Shown here: positions 20,050 to 34,400 of the stretch, in pieces
Numbering within the stretch: position 1 is the stretch's first letter
Layout of the letters: the number at the start of each line of letters is the position of its first letter
Origin: Sarcocystis neurona
Lineage: Eukaryota > Apicomplexa > Conoidasida > Eucoccidiorida > Sarcocystidae
Assembly (NCBI GenBank): GCA_000727475.1
Contig: KL647293.1
Location: forward strand, 2,058,588 to 2,122,587
Direction of reading: 5' to 3'
Length of the DNA: 64,000 bases
Notes under the pieces: generated by a model
Seen by the model: only the letters and a program-made list of their open reading frames with translations
The model's database searches: none
What the model was told of the DNA's origin: nothing
Position numbers and translations under genes: made by a program

Positions 20050-22390
20050 ATGCATGTAGACGTGCGTATGATCATTAAGTCATACCCACGTATGCACATG
20101 TAAAAATAAATACGTAGTTGTTGCTCTTGTACTCCTACGTGTATATATTTGCACTTCGTGTTTGCACGTGCTCGCTTGTGGGGCCTTCTTTCTCTGGTAC
20201 GCACAAGTAGGTACACGTCCCTGTACGTGCCCGCGTAAGTGCAAGCGCATGCTCGTGGCATTTTGTAAACTCTGTGTATCATCCAGACCGTTGATATGGA
20301 CGTCGGCGCTATGCCATGTATGAACGTTAAAGCACACATATATGTATCTGCATCAATCTGCATATTTCCCGTTGAAGAATGCGTCAACCTCGGTGTACAC
20401 ACGCCGCAGATCTAGAGCAGGGCAGGGGGGGGGGGTGTACATACGCTCGAAATGCAGTCGAGAAACGTCTGCCTCTACTGGCACTTGCGTGCTCAACGAG
20501 GAACACAACTATATGCATAGGAGAAGAAACCGGGAGTTATGTGCCTGCCTTTTCCTCCCCTACACGCACTTGCGTCGTGAAAAGCATGACGTAGTGCGTC
20601 TTTTTGCACGCAGAAATAATGTAGGTGAATATGCGGGACAGGAAGGAGGGTCGCAACTTACCCACCATGTGTACATACACCTGTTCGTGGAGTTTGCGCG
20701 TGTACTATTGTAGGTGTATACGCATGGCTGTGTTGCGGCAAAGGGCAAGCGTATGGCTGCCGTGTGGTAGATGTCAAGAATTTCTACGATACTAAATATT
20801 TGAATGAAACCCAATTGCCCTCGGGTGGGCAGCGTACATCAAGGAACTCAAAGCACCAGCCGGCTGACTGACAACGAATCCTCACGCAACGACGCCGAAG
20901 AAGGTGCTCGGGTTTATTCACTCTATACATGTATAACTCACTCTGCATATATGTGAAGAGGTCACGTAACAGACCGAAGAATTATGTTGATATAGTGGCT
21001 GTTCAGTTCTCCCTTCAGACGACTCTTGGAGCATAGCTATCGAACACTGAACGATACTTACTGTGTGGTAAATTTTTGTTGGACACAGTAGTGGAAGGTG
21101 CAGAGTGTCAACAGGTATCATCACGAATCTGTGCGCACACGTGTGTTGTGGACCCGCGAAGGTTGCTGCCTTTTAACGTGGCGAGAAGCTCGTGACAGAA
21201 ATTCTCTCCGCTTGCATTTCATGCTGCTTGTATTCCTTGTGGCGGCCCAAACACGTAGATATGCGTCCACATATGTATACTCATAAAAGTATGCGTGAAA
21301 CTACGTCCTGATTGCAGTGAAAGGAGACTTTTCCAAAATGACTGCTTCGCGCTTGACAAAGAGGCATCAGGCCGTGCGCAACAGTTCTGCTTTTCCCTCC
21401 ACATGTGAACCTCAACGTGTGGCGCGGCTGCTACGAGACGTATGACCAAAACAGCGCGAAACTAAAGGCGCCCATACGCTTGCAGCTGAAATTCTCCTTT
21501 CAGCTGAAAAGCAAAATCGTTAGAGGGAATCGTATTGAACAGCCTCAGCCTGTACTTTTTGATGAGTCAGCGCACTCTGCACGTGCGCGTAAGTCGAGTA
21601 AGCGTGTGCAACTACACGTAAATGTGTAGTTTTACTTATATAAACAGACACACATGTATGCCGAAATATGCTTCCCACTCTCGCGTTCAGCTGCAGCACG
21701 TTTTTGCTGAGAAGTCCGCAAAACACTCGTATAATTATACACGTACACACGTGTTTCTTGCGCGGACGCGGACTCAGTCGGCGAGCTTGCAAATGATCTT
21801 CGAGGCAAGCGCGCTTGCAAGCTGTGAACAGACAGCATAATCCATGACAGTGATGCGCGTCACTCCATCCGTGGGCCTACGGAAGCATTCTGGTCCTGCA
21901 ACTGCTTGAACAACGCTAACGAAGCAGGCCAGCTTTTGCCGAAGGGGACTGAAGACTTAACCTGTTGACTGACGCCGTTCGCGAGTACCACTTCGTAGAC
22001 ATGCTTCGATTGCGTACATTTTCTACGAAGTAGTTGACTGCGTACTCTGTTTTGGAAGATTGCTCATTTAGAGTATGATATCGCAGGAGATGACCGCTTA
22101 TTTCTCCTTTGGTGACTTGTAACCCGTTGTCAGAGACGTGTTGGTTCCAAGCAGGTTTCTGGGAGAACGGTTTCCGTTTTGACAACTTCGTAACAAAAGT
22201 GCCTATACGTTTCTTTGCTTTCCGTTAACGTTTTTTTGCGAAACAATAGCGTCATCCCTCTAGTTCTAAGTCCTCTTCCTTCTATACCTACCTTTATATC
22301 TTCTTCTGTAGAACTGCTGCCAGCAAACGATATCTTTTGTCGTCCTCTTACCTTTCTTTGCTTCTTCATGCCGGGACTTTACCAGAATTG
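20050..22390. other. No gene identified
   Basis: AT-richer DNA with short TA/CA words and no frame I would call coding. An 11-base G run sits at 20425-20435. Confidence 0.45.
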
Positions 22391-22398
22391 TTAACTCA

Positions 22399-22615
22399 CT
22401 ATATATTCTCGCTTCTTTTGTATCTTTTCCTCCACCACCTGTCCCTCCCTCTGCAGAGATGTCGCAGAACTGGAAAACCCCTCTCAAATTTTGGTGGGTT
22501 GTCTGCCGGTTTCTCTTTCTGCCAAGGCATGCTCTCCAGGGCAGTCATTTCTTCAACCGCCGCTTCTCTCCGTTCCTCGCTGCTTTTTTTCAGTGTCGGC
22601 ATACGAGTGATGTGC
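22399..22615 (-). CDS. Terminal exon of an uncharacterised minus-strand gene
   Basis: After acceptor CAGATCATGCAG the frame takes one base, then reads HITRMPTLKKSSEERREAAV and onward through a Glu/Lys-rich helix, a Pro-rich patch and a basic C-terminus with WWRKRYKRSENI before a TAG at 22399. The mix of charged helix and Trp/Arg tail is far from the Ala/Ser/Leu shadows of CAG runs. An upstream exon ending at 22731 (donor CCTT|GTAAGAG, phase 2) fits exactly and would add residues ending EGIYA, with a 115-base intron. Family not recognised; a small organellar or ribosomal-associated protein is only a guess from its basic character. Confidence 0.4.
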
Positions 22616-22799
22616 CTGCATGATCTGGTAAGACTACCGTAGCAGTGCATTGTCCGCGATGCTACGCGTCGATGGCACGGGCAAGGAGGCCCAATGGAAG
22701 TGGAGCTACATGCATTGGCGCTACTCTTACAAGGCATATATACCCTCTCTTATGTTGGGGCAAGGAAAGATAAGTGCAGAGACTTACGTTCAGTCATTC

Positions 22800-25440
22800 T
22801 TAGTGTGCACGCGGATACCGTGGGTGGAGATTTACAGAGCGGTACTTGCATATGTATACGCATTCTCTATACAAATATACGTATGTATACACACAAGGGC
22901 ACACGTGTACAGACATTCTAGCAAAAAGGATCTGTACAGGTCTACAAATATCTGTATTTAGATGCTGAGGCAGCGGTGCCCAGACAGATTGATGGAAACG
23001 AACACATGCAGTGTTTCCACATATCGTCCAGCAAACCTTTCATGCTAGGCAGGATATACAATTTTCCGCTTTTTCTGCGTACTGACTGCTTTCTCTGTTT
23101 CGTAGACGGCTACAGAGAACATGTGTCTTCTCCTGCGTAGATTCTTATTCATTTCTTTTAGTGCGGCATACACAGCTGCTGTCCGACTGCAATATCGGCT
23201 GACGCATTGAACAATTTCAACAGCAGTCGCGGTCCCCTTGCAAATGTAGTTATCAATGTATAGATATACAGTCGTAACCAAGTGTGTCTTATCGTCTAAA
23301 CCGCATCACAAAAAGACCCCTGCGGTACACAGTGCTCTTCCTCCCCCTCCATCTGTATACACTTGTACGTGCGCTGGGAAATACGTGCACATGTTTCTCT
23401 CCGTTTCCATCTCTTTATATTTATACATGCAATGGAACACAACAATGATATCTACGGGTTGCATTGTTACGAACTGTTATCCTAGTGTTGCCGCAGACAA
23501 ATACGTGGCATATCAAAAGCATGCACACGAATCCAAAAGAAGATATTGCAGCACTAGGTTCGTTCAGATGAAATCACGTCTACAAAATGTAGTCACGAAG
23601 TCTGTGCCCGTATGCATTCACTCCATCAATGAAACAGCACGGTGCGAGCAACACTTCGCAGTCCTCAAACACGCTTCCCATAGTTAGGGGTGACTAGTGG
23701 TCTTGAAAGAAATTCTTCGAAAACTGTTCGTGTTGTTTCGGAGTCCGGAAGCAAATGCGCTTCTTTCTTGGTGAGATCTTGACCTGTTCGCAGTAACCCC
23801 AGCATTTGTTAGCCCCTGTTGTTTGGTATACCATTTTACTTCGAGCGGAAAGTCACCTACTGAATATTCGGAGATGCCAAGCTATGCGGAACAGTGACTC
23901 TCCCTGCTGTTTGGCATTGACTTCGGTGTTCCCGGTGCCCGTAGTGATAAGCTAGTCTCCTGCTGGAAATCTTGCTGTAATAAATGGGAACGGGGTTGCA
24001 GTACTGCCTGGGTCGTTACTGGGTGACACACTCGGCGAAACAACGGCCACAACTGTTCAAGAACTCATCAGTTATAACATACTTAGATAGAGGACTGTGT
24101 ATTAGTCGAAGTGCGGAGGGAGTACTCTGGTACAGGAGAAAAAATTGGGCTATGTAGCTTGCCGGTCGGACCGTTAACAGCTTTTAATTTTTGACCTTCT
24201 ACTCTATAAAAGTCAGTGTATGACTCGACTCTGTATGTGGCGTCGTAGTCTCGTTGCAGCTTTGCCGTATTTTGCTGCGGCGTGGAAGGGCACATACGAA
24301 TGAAGATATTCGTATATGTTGCGGAAGTTCAGGTGATGCTGCTCGTAAAAAGCATCACCGTCTAACGCCGCCGGTTTCACACAAATTATGGAAGCCTAGT
24401 GGCACTTTTCAGGCCTTCAGTCAGTAAAACTTTGGTGGCCAGCCGCAAACGTAAACAAGGATTACGAATCGCTGTAGTCGACGGTGCAGGTTTTCCGCTG
24501 CAGCGGGAGAAATCGGGCAGTAATTACTAGCCACACACGCAGCGGCAAGTCACTTCAAATTTGCACTTTTCTCTGCGCCCTGAAATCTCAGGGTAGAGAT
24601 TGCTTTGCCGGTTGTACATAGAGGACTACTGCAATAGACGCAGCTGTTGAACTGGTCATTCAATCGCTTGGCGACATGGGCAACTATCTCTATATGAGGA
24701 AAAGACGCGGTTATCACGAAGTGCGACTCAGTTCTGACGACTTTGTATTGATCTAGCGTGTGACAAGTCACGTGGCACCCAGCACCTTAGAGGCACCTTA
24801 AAGGAGAGAACCGAAATGACGACTCATCCTGCGTATGTACGCGTTGTGACATGTTGAACGACGACTTCCTGTGGAGTGTCCCTCCACTTTGCTGGTCCAG
24901 TGGAAGTACTAACTTTCTCTTGAAAATGAATTTATATCGACAACTGCGCGACCTGTGATCGGCCACACAAAACGTCCAGCTTTTGACGTTGGTGCAACAT
25001 TTGCTTCGACAAAAACGGCTTTGTTTGCTGTGCAAATTTCTACTTTCCACGCGTACACCATGAGCAAATTGCCGAAACGTTGGATTCGACATGCTGTAAT
25101 TTGAAAAGCGATACCTTATTACTACGGTGTGAAATTGTTCAAACACCGAGTGTTTTCCTGTGGAGCAGAGGCAGCTGCACCGGCACTCCTCTCTGTCACT
25201 TGTGCACCCTGAGCCTGTAAACAATTGATCTTTGTTGCTGCAGCGGACGACACAATCTCTTCTAGGGTGTGCGACAGCAACTGAAAAATGTTGACATTCT
25301 TTGTTTGAAGATAACAACGGCAGCTAGTACTACTATTGCGAGTGACAAACCAATGAAGGTTCTCGCAACCTTTTCGCAGAATCACCGTGTGCTTTGATTT
25401 CTGAAGTTTTCGCTACTACACATCTAATCACTTCGGTTTT
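22800..25440. other. No gene identified
   Basis: Short reading frames only. No CAG-rich exon and no pair of strong splice sites around a natural frame was found. It is downstream of the DXR stop codon, so its right end will include the DXR 3-prime untranslated region. Confidence 0.45.
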
Positions 25441-25448
25441 GGGCAGCT

Positions 25449-28400
25449 TCACTTTTTCCACTCTCGTGCAATGCGGCGTGCCCACGCATCGGCCTCAAGC
25501 ACATCCTGCGGCAACAGTCGGACAAGCACAGATCTACACAAACGTGTAATCTGAGAACACAGAGTATAAATTTCCACAGGGAAACTTGAGAAACAAAGGT
25601 AAGACCAACGGATTGATTCGCAACAAGGTGCACCTGCACCCCTGTAACGCCTTCGCATGTGCTACAAACGGCGAAGGGCAGAAATGAAACCCTAATACTC
25701 AAGAATAATTGTACAGTTATGTGCAACAGCGCAGAAATATTCAGGTAGAAAGGCACGAGTGAATCCATAAACACATAAACAAGCTGACAGGGTGACACCA
25801 CGCTGCGCAGAAGGCCGCCCAAATCAACTTGAGGAAGAAGACGCCTTTGTTGTTCAGTGTCGAGGTATACGTGAACGGTCAGATATCGACGGGAGTGTAA
25901 CAAGGGTACAATTGATCCTAGTAACCGTGCACACAGTATAAAGACAGACAAACTACTCAGCAAACATCTACCTGACATACTGATGCAGAACCTGTGTGGA
26001 TAGGCTGCGTGAAACTGTCCAGTCCTCTACTATTCAAAACTGACGGCGCCCCCGTGGTTGTATAGTACGCGACTCTCTGCGTGCACTAACGCCCAGCAGC
26101 ATATCGAGGTGTGGACGAATACACAAGCAACTACAGCAGTAGGAGAAACGCGAACTCTTTCAGTGAGTAATAATTCACGTCCGATCTCTAGAGAAGTGCA
26201 TCGGACAGCAGGTAGTACATACGGATACACGCTTAGGACATGCATACACTTAAGCAGATATATTATATATATATAGATATACATTGATACGCACGTCAAG
26301 GAGACAAATACGTAGTACACCTAAATAGATATACAAATATATGCATGTATTTATCTCTGTACTTTTTCCATGGGCCCTGTCAAACTTTTTTTCGTCCCCA
26401 TTCTATCGACACCTCCACATCCACACACATTCAAATATTTTTGCATACACTCTGGGGAATACCGATGCATCAATACAAACGCTTACGTACACAAGTGTTG
26501 CATCGACGCATGTTCCTGCACACGCGTAAACGAGTGAGTTCGTACGAAGATATGTTCATCAAAACGACGTGCGGATGCTGGTGGGAGAGCAATAAAAAAG
26601 TGAATTGTGACAGTTGTAGTTTCAGTACAACTCCCAGCAGTTGGCGCTGCAGCAACCGTAGCGGTGGAGCGACAAAAGCAGCAGGGAAGCAAATTGTTCT
26701 TCGGCGACAGGCGCGGGCGTATTTGTAGTAGATGGACAACTCCTGACAGTACTGGTGGTGTTGCCAGCAGCAGTACAGGTTCGTTATCACCAGCAGTGGG
26801 AAGAGTACGGATAGTGCTCACAGTGCGTTTGCCCTGATGTTACCTGAAGAGTGACCGCGTCGGATGCAGGCTGCGTCCCCTCCAGGTTGTCGTACTCCCG
26901 CAGCACGTGTCGCACAAGTTCTTCTATTTGGAGGAAAGACAGCTTCTTGTCGAGTAGGCGGCTGACAGCAATTTCGTTTGCTGCATTGAGACAGGCAGGA
27001 GCAAGACCCCCGCGCATGCCTGCCTCGTACGCCATACGCAGACAGCCGAATGTGTCGCTGCGTAAGAAGAACAAACACCGAAAACGCACCACTCTACTAC
27101 GCAGAGGATTAAGAAAAAGAGCTAGACTGCTGAGCACGCGGAGCAAAACAGCTTCCTTCGCCACGAAAGAAGAGAACCTCGGGGTATCATAAAGCGCCAG
27201 CTCCGCCTGAGGGGGGAGGACAGAAGTTTTTCTATCGCGTCGGCGTCTCTGAAGGCGTCGCCGCTGCCGTCGTGGAAAAGGCTCAACGCAGTCAAAAACG
27301 GAGAAAAAGTTGCGCAAAGAAAACGCAAAGGAGAAAAGCTAGACACTGGATGTGGAGAAGCAGCAAATGCCGATGTACGCATATCGGCGTACCGCAGTCC
27401 AGGACACGTAACACTGTAAACGACATGCAGGAATACGGATGTGTATACACGCGTTGATGCCGGTGATGCCGGCAGAGAGACTTACAGATCGGGTTTTTCA
27501 AACGTAAGAACGCCCTCTCGCAGCAAGTCGAGGCGCGGCCACGTCGCACTGCGAACACCACACATACTGGGAAGGCAGCACACAGGGCGTCACGCAGAGA
27601 AAAAGCCACCTACGTCGTCATTTCCGCTACAGTGCTCTACATATACACTAGCCAGATACATCCACGTCGGGCTCGCTTGTTCCACAGAGCCCCACAAATA
27701 GAGATGTACCTACCAAAATGTCTGCATATATATACGTACGTATGAGTGCATGGGCACTCTGCTTTTCTGCCGACTACCGAAGGACTTAGACGCGTATTAT
27801 ACTGAATATCGAAAACCAACAAACAAAAAGAGACACAGACTCAGACAGACAGACAGACACAGACACACACACACGTGCACGTACACGTATATATGTATAG
27901 TCTACGTGTATATATATATATATATATATGCATATGTACATATATATATACATATGTACACAGTGGGTATATTTATACGACGCAGGCGACTGCACACGGG
28001 AGGCTGTCAACCACTCAGCCTCATCGTCTCTTTCTTCCCCTTCCTGCAAGCTGAATAACCCCAGCCAGCGTACGTCTCTCTGTCTATCTACATGCGTGTA
28101 TACGTGTAGTTGCTTACCGACCAAACCTATTTCTGCAATGGTGTACGTTTGCGCGCGCGCTTCTGTAGAAACCTGCTGCCATGCGACTGTTTCTTTGCCC
28201 TCGCGAGGACGTGCGTCATGGACGAATAGCACTGAATTGCCAGCTTAGCGATGCATCTCACACACCTGTACCCTTGCATATGTATGTCCTTACATATGTA
28301 TATATATATATCCTCCTGCGTGTACACGTATGGGCAGCTTAGCTAAACCTCTCGAGACACAAACACGTGTGTTTCTGTACGTAGTTAGGTACAGTAGGAA

Positions 28401-31400
28401 GCGAATACAGGTATGTGTCTGGCTAGGAACGGAGACGCAGGAAAACACCTTTTTTTTACTGCCGCCTGCGCGCCCGGTTTCTGCGTCTAATATCAGCAGC
28501 ACCACAAACACACTTGTTGCACTGGGCAGCGGCAGCACGGAAACGGCTACAACGGTGACGTACGAAGCCTTCCGTGGCACAAATTTCAGATGTACAGCAG
28601 CGGCAATGCGAGCAGCAGCACACAACAGTGCTTGCGTGAGCACCAGCAGCAGTGGTCTCCTTCTGCAAGCAGCATCCTCCACAGACATGGACAGTCGTAT
28701 ACGCATTCAAGTATTCGTCATGTGCGCAAGTGTACTGTCTGGCCAGTGCCTGGACACCTGCTTCCCGAGTGTCTGTGGAGAGCCGAACTACATTGGACAC
28801 ACAGGCAGGCAAGCGTATACAGAGGGACGTATTTACACGTCAGTGCGCTCGCTACCGGCAGCCGAGTGCAGTGCTGAGGCTGCTGGAGCGAGCCGTGTAG
28901 CCTTTTCTCGACGGCTAAAAAGCAGTCAGAGCACGCCGTTGCAGCTGCGTGCGCGGCAAGGGCTTGCACACGTTCGCACGGTCAGCTTCTTCTAATCGCA
29001 GCGAACAACTGTCCTTGATGTTTTTTCGTAGTAGAGCCAACCTTGTTTGCTAGACGTTTCCCCGAATGACCTCTAATTTCTTCAGAAACTTCACAAGGAA
29101 CACACGTCGCTGCTTAGACCTCTAGTTCACACCAGATGACAGCTGATGCACGGTGGCGACGCCGTCTGCACGGAAACACTGCTTCCTTCATTATTTGTCT
29201 ACGTCTGTATCAAATGACTTCTACACACATGCACAGAAGCGTACAGTTACAACACCGTGTAGCCTGTTCTGCGAGACCGCTTCGCACCAGCGGGGGCCCG
29301 GGGCGTCTATGCTTTGTGAATGCATACATAGGCCAGTCTTAACGGAACTCCTGTAGACGAGAGCCCACGCGTACACAGAGTGGATATGGGAATGCTTTTC
29401 AATAGCGTATATATCTGTAAACGCTGGTGTTCACACATGCTTTTAGACTTACGTATTTGCAGGCTCATAGACGTCTCACATATACACGTTGTGTGGCACT
29501 GGCCGCTGGCGGCCAAGGCACCACACGGACGCGGGGGGGATGTGCAGAAGCGCGTCGTCGTGGGTAAGCTTTTACGCACATGTGTCCAGTCCAGTCTCCC
29601 TGCGTGCAAGCAGGTGCCGCCTGGCAAGAGCCCGTTCTTTCCCAGAGATATGCAAATCTATGTACACAAAAAGATGCATGTGCTTGTAGGTGTAAATGTT
29701 GTACGGCGTACTTAAGTCTTTCTGGCCAAGTGAGAGCATAGGCGATGGGAAGCTTCATGTCGGGAGTGCCGAGCTGCGCCAGCACCGCCCCGTCGCAGAG
29801 CTCTACCGCAGAGTGGACGATTGCTTGGGGGTGCACGAGCACGTCAATGCCGGTGTACGGACACCCGAAAGCGTAGTGTGCTTCTATCACTTCCAGGCCT
29901 TTGTTCATCAACGTCGCGCTATCCACCGAAATCTTTGCCCCCATGCTCCAGCGAGGCTGCGCGATCCAACGTGAAGAGCGGCAACGAAAAAGGCGGAGGT
30001 AGAGCGAATGACGCAGACAGACAGACACGAACGACGAGGAGGGAACGAAAGAGGAGAAAAAGGCAGATGAGGAGAGGGAGACACGAAATGAGTAGCAGGT
30101 GCGCGGAACAGACAGAAGGAGAGAGACAGCAAAGACAGCAGGAAGCAGGAAGAAGAGCAAAAAAGAGAGGAAGGGGCGCTAAGGGCGGGCGAGCTGCAGA
30201 AAGAAAGTGAAAGTGCAACGAGGAGAGCGGAGAACTGGCAGGGGGACAAGCAAGGGACACAAGAGGAGGGATGAACGGAGTCAAACCGAGATAGAAAGAC
30301 AGGCACATGGGAGAAAGAGATAGGAACGCGAGGAAAAGAAAGGGAGAGAGGACAAGAAAGAAGAAGAAGTCACCAGAGAAGAAGGAATGGAGGAAAGAAA
30401 AGAACTGCGAAGATGTGGGGAGAGAGAGGGAAGAGGCGATAGAGAGACCCAGAAAGGAAGAGAGGAAAGGCGGAAGAGGACGAAAACAGAAACCGCCGCA
30501 AAGAAGGAAAGAAGAAGACGCGCAAAAGACTGAGTTGGAGAGAGGTGGAAAAGTGACAGTGAGGAAACCCACACGAAGGGTAACAAAGAAGCAAAATGAA
30601 AAAGCGCAGTGTAACACGTAGAGAGATACCGCCACCACATAGAGGTAGAAAGAGAGAAGGGAAGAAATAACCGTAGCACTGCTGCAGCCTCGGCAGAGGG
30701 CACATCTTTGCTGGAGGAGAAGAAGATCCTTCCTCCCTGTATACGTACTTTTTCACCTAGTCATTTGGCTTTTTTCTGTCTCCTAACAAGTCTGCTAACA
30801 CGTTTACGCTTCCTTTTCATCTGCAACTGACTTCACTCCCGTTCCTGTGGTGCTGCTATTGCTCCTGCTATGACAAGGACACTGGGAAGATTGCCGCCAC
30901 TCAACTTTTCCGTTTTTTCTCTGCTTCTCCCCTGCTTCTTCTCCTTCGGCTCTTCGCTCTGCTGCTGCTGTTTTTGTCACTCCCCTCGTGCGACGCCTCT
31001 CACCACACCGTCACTCTCACAACTTTTTTTCACACATCGAAAAACAACGCCCAAGCAAGGCAGTCAATCCGGTGCAGACACATCACAGCAAGCAGCTGCC
31101 AGTGGGAGGACAGTTTTAGCCGAAACGTTCAATCATGCGCTTGTAACACCTTAACTTCTGTGGCTCCTGCCGCTGCTGCGAGGGGCACTTGTTAGTTTGT
31201 AGCTACAGTGTTTATCTCCGTAGCTCATTGGCAGGATGGTGGGTAACAGTAGTGACGGCTAGTGCGAGGCTCCAACTGGGAATAGCACTGGTAGCTGTAG
31301 CAGTGGAAGTGGTAGTAGTCTAGTAGTAGCAGTAAGAGTAGGACAGCCCCAGGTAACGCCTGCACAGGCATTGTCACTGCTGTACCTGTTCTACTCATTT

Positions 31401-34400
31401 GTATTGCCGCTGTCACTACCACTACTACTATTACGGCCACAACAGGCACTTCCTGTTCCTTCTCTTTCTTCTTATTGCTGAGCCAGGAAATGCAAGTGGA
31501 AGAGAACGCCTGCATGTCTTGTAGCGGCAGGACGTTTGCTGGGAAGGGAAAAAAAAGGACAACGCCGGCTGCCGCTTCCTCCGGGGAGAACGGCCAGCAG
31601 AGGTTTACTTAAACCGCTACGTCACCGAGAAGCAGCCGTCCTCTGTTTGCACTACAGCGGGGGCCTTCTCTTACTGTCAGCTGCTCTGCGTGTGTCAGCC
31701 ACACAGCCCACGTTGGTTCTTTGCGTCTCTCCCTGTCGCACACTGGACACGCGTGTGCCCAGTATCAACAAAAAAAGCGGCGCTCCCACTAGCAGCGGCA
31801 AGAGCAACAGCAACTGCAGAAGCAATGCAGAGACAGGAGCAGCGGCGGCGGAACAGAGGCAGCAGCAGCGCGCCCTGCGCCTCTGGCAGAGCGGCACCCG
31901 AGGAGGCAGCAATAGCAGCCGCGCAGGAGCCCCAACCATCCAACGGGAGTCTAGATTATTAGATTCTACAACTGTTTCTGCTGTCTTTGCCTTTCTATCA
32001 AGACAGGGGCAATAACTCAGACGTACGTGTTTGAGAACTTGTCCCAGGGTCACCTGCTGAAGATCTGCCTTCTTCCAACCTCTGAAGGGCCCCCCAGTAG
32101 CGACAAGTAGTAGCCGTCTTGGCGGATAGTTTGTGGGAGCCACGCCCTGCAGCGCCTGAAATATCGCAGAGTGTTCCGAGTCTACCGGCAGCAGCATACC
32201 CAAGCGTCGCTGCTGCTGCGGCTGAGCGCACAGAGGCGAGGGGTAGAGAGAAGGAGAAATGAAAGAAGAAAAAGAAGTGGGCGAGGGAAAAGGTGCGGCA
32301 CAAGGTGGAAAACGAGTGCTCCCAGCAGCAGCGTCGGAGGCAGCAGATGCAGCAGCACGAGTCCCAGCAAAGTCGCTGCTACTACCCAAGGGCGTGGCGC
32401 TACGAGCACTGACTTGTCGGCTGCGCCCCTGCGACCGTCCATCGCGCCCGTGGAGCCGCTGGTTGCACGTCTCGTACAGACTGCGAAAGACGCTACCTAC
32501 AGCAAATTCGGCAGAGAACAACGACCAGAGCAGCGGCAGCACAGGAGGAAATGATTAGCATCCGTAGCAGCAAATCTGGTGGAGCCGGTAAAAAGAAGGG
32601 CCGAGCCGCAACGCCAAGGCACAGATACCTGCAGCACCTGCATAGCAAACAGGTGCGTCTCTCATAGGGAGAAGAAGAAAAGAAATGCATGCACAAGTGA
32701 ACTTCCAGGCACGATGCTTGGAAAGGCCGGGTGCCTCGCTATGTCCAAATCCCCTATTTATAGGCAGCGCACAGTTGACGCTGGCGCGTGCGCACACCCC
32801 ACAGACGTATCTCCACGTCTCTCTCACATATGCGTGAGGCAGACGAAATCACCAGAGTTTCCGTATACACGTATATCCGTAAATGTATACACGCTCAATA
32901 CACACAGGAGCACACAGAGGCGGTCGAGTGCGTCGACTCGTGTGCCTGTCTCCCTCTGTCTCTCCACGTCTCTACATGCTCTACATATATATATGTATAT
33001 TGAAAGAAACTATCACAGAGGATGTAGCATGCTTACGTACGTTGTATGTACGCGTGATACGCACAGCTGCTTACAAAGCGCTTGCACTTATCCATACACG
33101 TCACCGTCTCTCTCTGTCTTTGTGTATTTTCTCCGTATATATGGGAGAGAAGAAAATCGTAGGAAATGACGCACGACTGAATCTGTATATGCGCACATGT
33201 GTAACAAACAGCTAGCCACGAAAGCCCTTAACCGTGTGCATTGCTCTGTCCCTATCTGTCTGCAGATGAGTGAAAAATCTAGAGGATTGTCTTTCTATGG
33301 TGAGGGCACCTGGTTTACAGCTGCCCTCCCTCTTCAACTGGTGCCGCGCGCTCCATCTGGAGCCTTACTAGGAAGTGCCGCATGCATATACGTAGACACA
33401 TCTGGAGGCTTACTAGCGCCGCATGCATATACGTAGACACGAAGTACTGGTACATCAGCTGAACAAACGAAACATCATTTACCGAAAGAAAAAATACCCT
33501 CGCCTGCGAACACAGACACATACGAGAAATGCAGGTGTCTACATATTGAAGGGGACATCGGATGACGACACCTGGTGCGCTGCATACGTACGACGGCGCA
33601 GATCGCAGCTCTTCAAGCCAGTAGCAGAGCACGTCGGTACGCCAGAGATGCGCAGAAGAAGCAGGTGCTTGTAGATCTTCACACGTGCTTGTATACAGGT
33701 ATATGCGTGTATAAATATATGTATATATATATCACATACATACATATACGTATATATATCAGACACAAACATGTATGTATATATATTAGACATTTATACA
33801 CACATGCATATGTATCAGACACATATATATATATATATCACATATACAGACAAATCCACAGGTATACCAGACATATATACCTATATATATACCACACATA
33901 TACCGGTAAATCCACATGTATACCAGACATATATACATATATATATACCACACATAAACAGATAAATCCACATGTATACCAGAGATATATACATACATAT
34001 ATATATATACACCACACATACACAGATAAATCCACATGTATACCAGACATATACACATATATATATACATCTGCGACATATATATATATATATATATGGA
34101 ATTACACGTATATACACATGTATGGGTAAACACGTAGGTACGTTGTAATGCTGGCTTGCCAGACTGCTGTGCTGATGATGTGATCTCGTCGGTTGAACAC
34201 GTCTTGCAGAAAAGGTGCCGGTGGGCGCTGCTTCTGACTGCTGTCTACTGTCTGTGTTTCGCCTCAGCAACAGGCGCAGCAGACGCCGAAGCTGACACAG
34301 AAAATACCAGAGCAACCGCAGCGGAAGGAATTCCTGGAGCGGAGCACCCTTTCTAGCAGGCACGGGCGCAGGAACAGTAGTAGCAGCAGCAGGCGACTCT

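Noticed and set aside
28330..28995. 221-codon plus-strand frame with ATG
   Set aside because: Sits in a DXR intron on the opposite strand, with no splice sites or recognisable features; chance is more likely.
29919..30638. 239-codon minus-strand frame rich in Phe, Leu and Ser
   Set aside because: It comes from the polypurine tract and lies in a DXR intron; its residue mix is set by the pyrimidine strand.
31536..32015. 159-codon plus-strand frame
   Set aside because: Ends just before the DXR exon with PVDSEH and is composed of Ala/Gln/Ser shadows.
33575..34129. 184-codon plus-strand frame and its minus-strand counterparts
   Set aside because: Tyr/Ile/Thr/His repeats arise from translating the 56-base minisatellite and TA runs.
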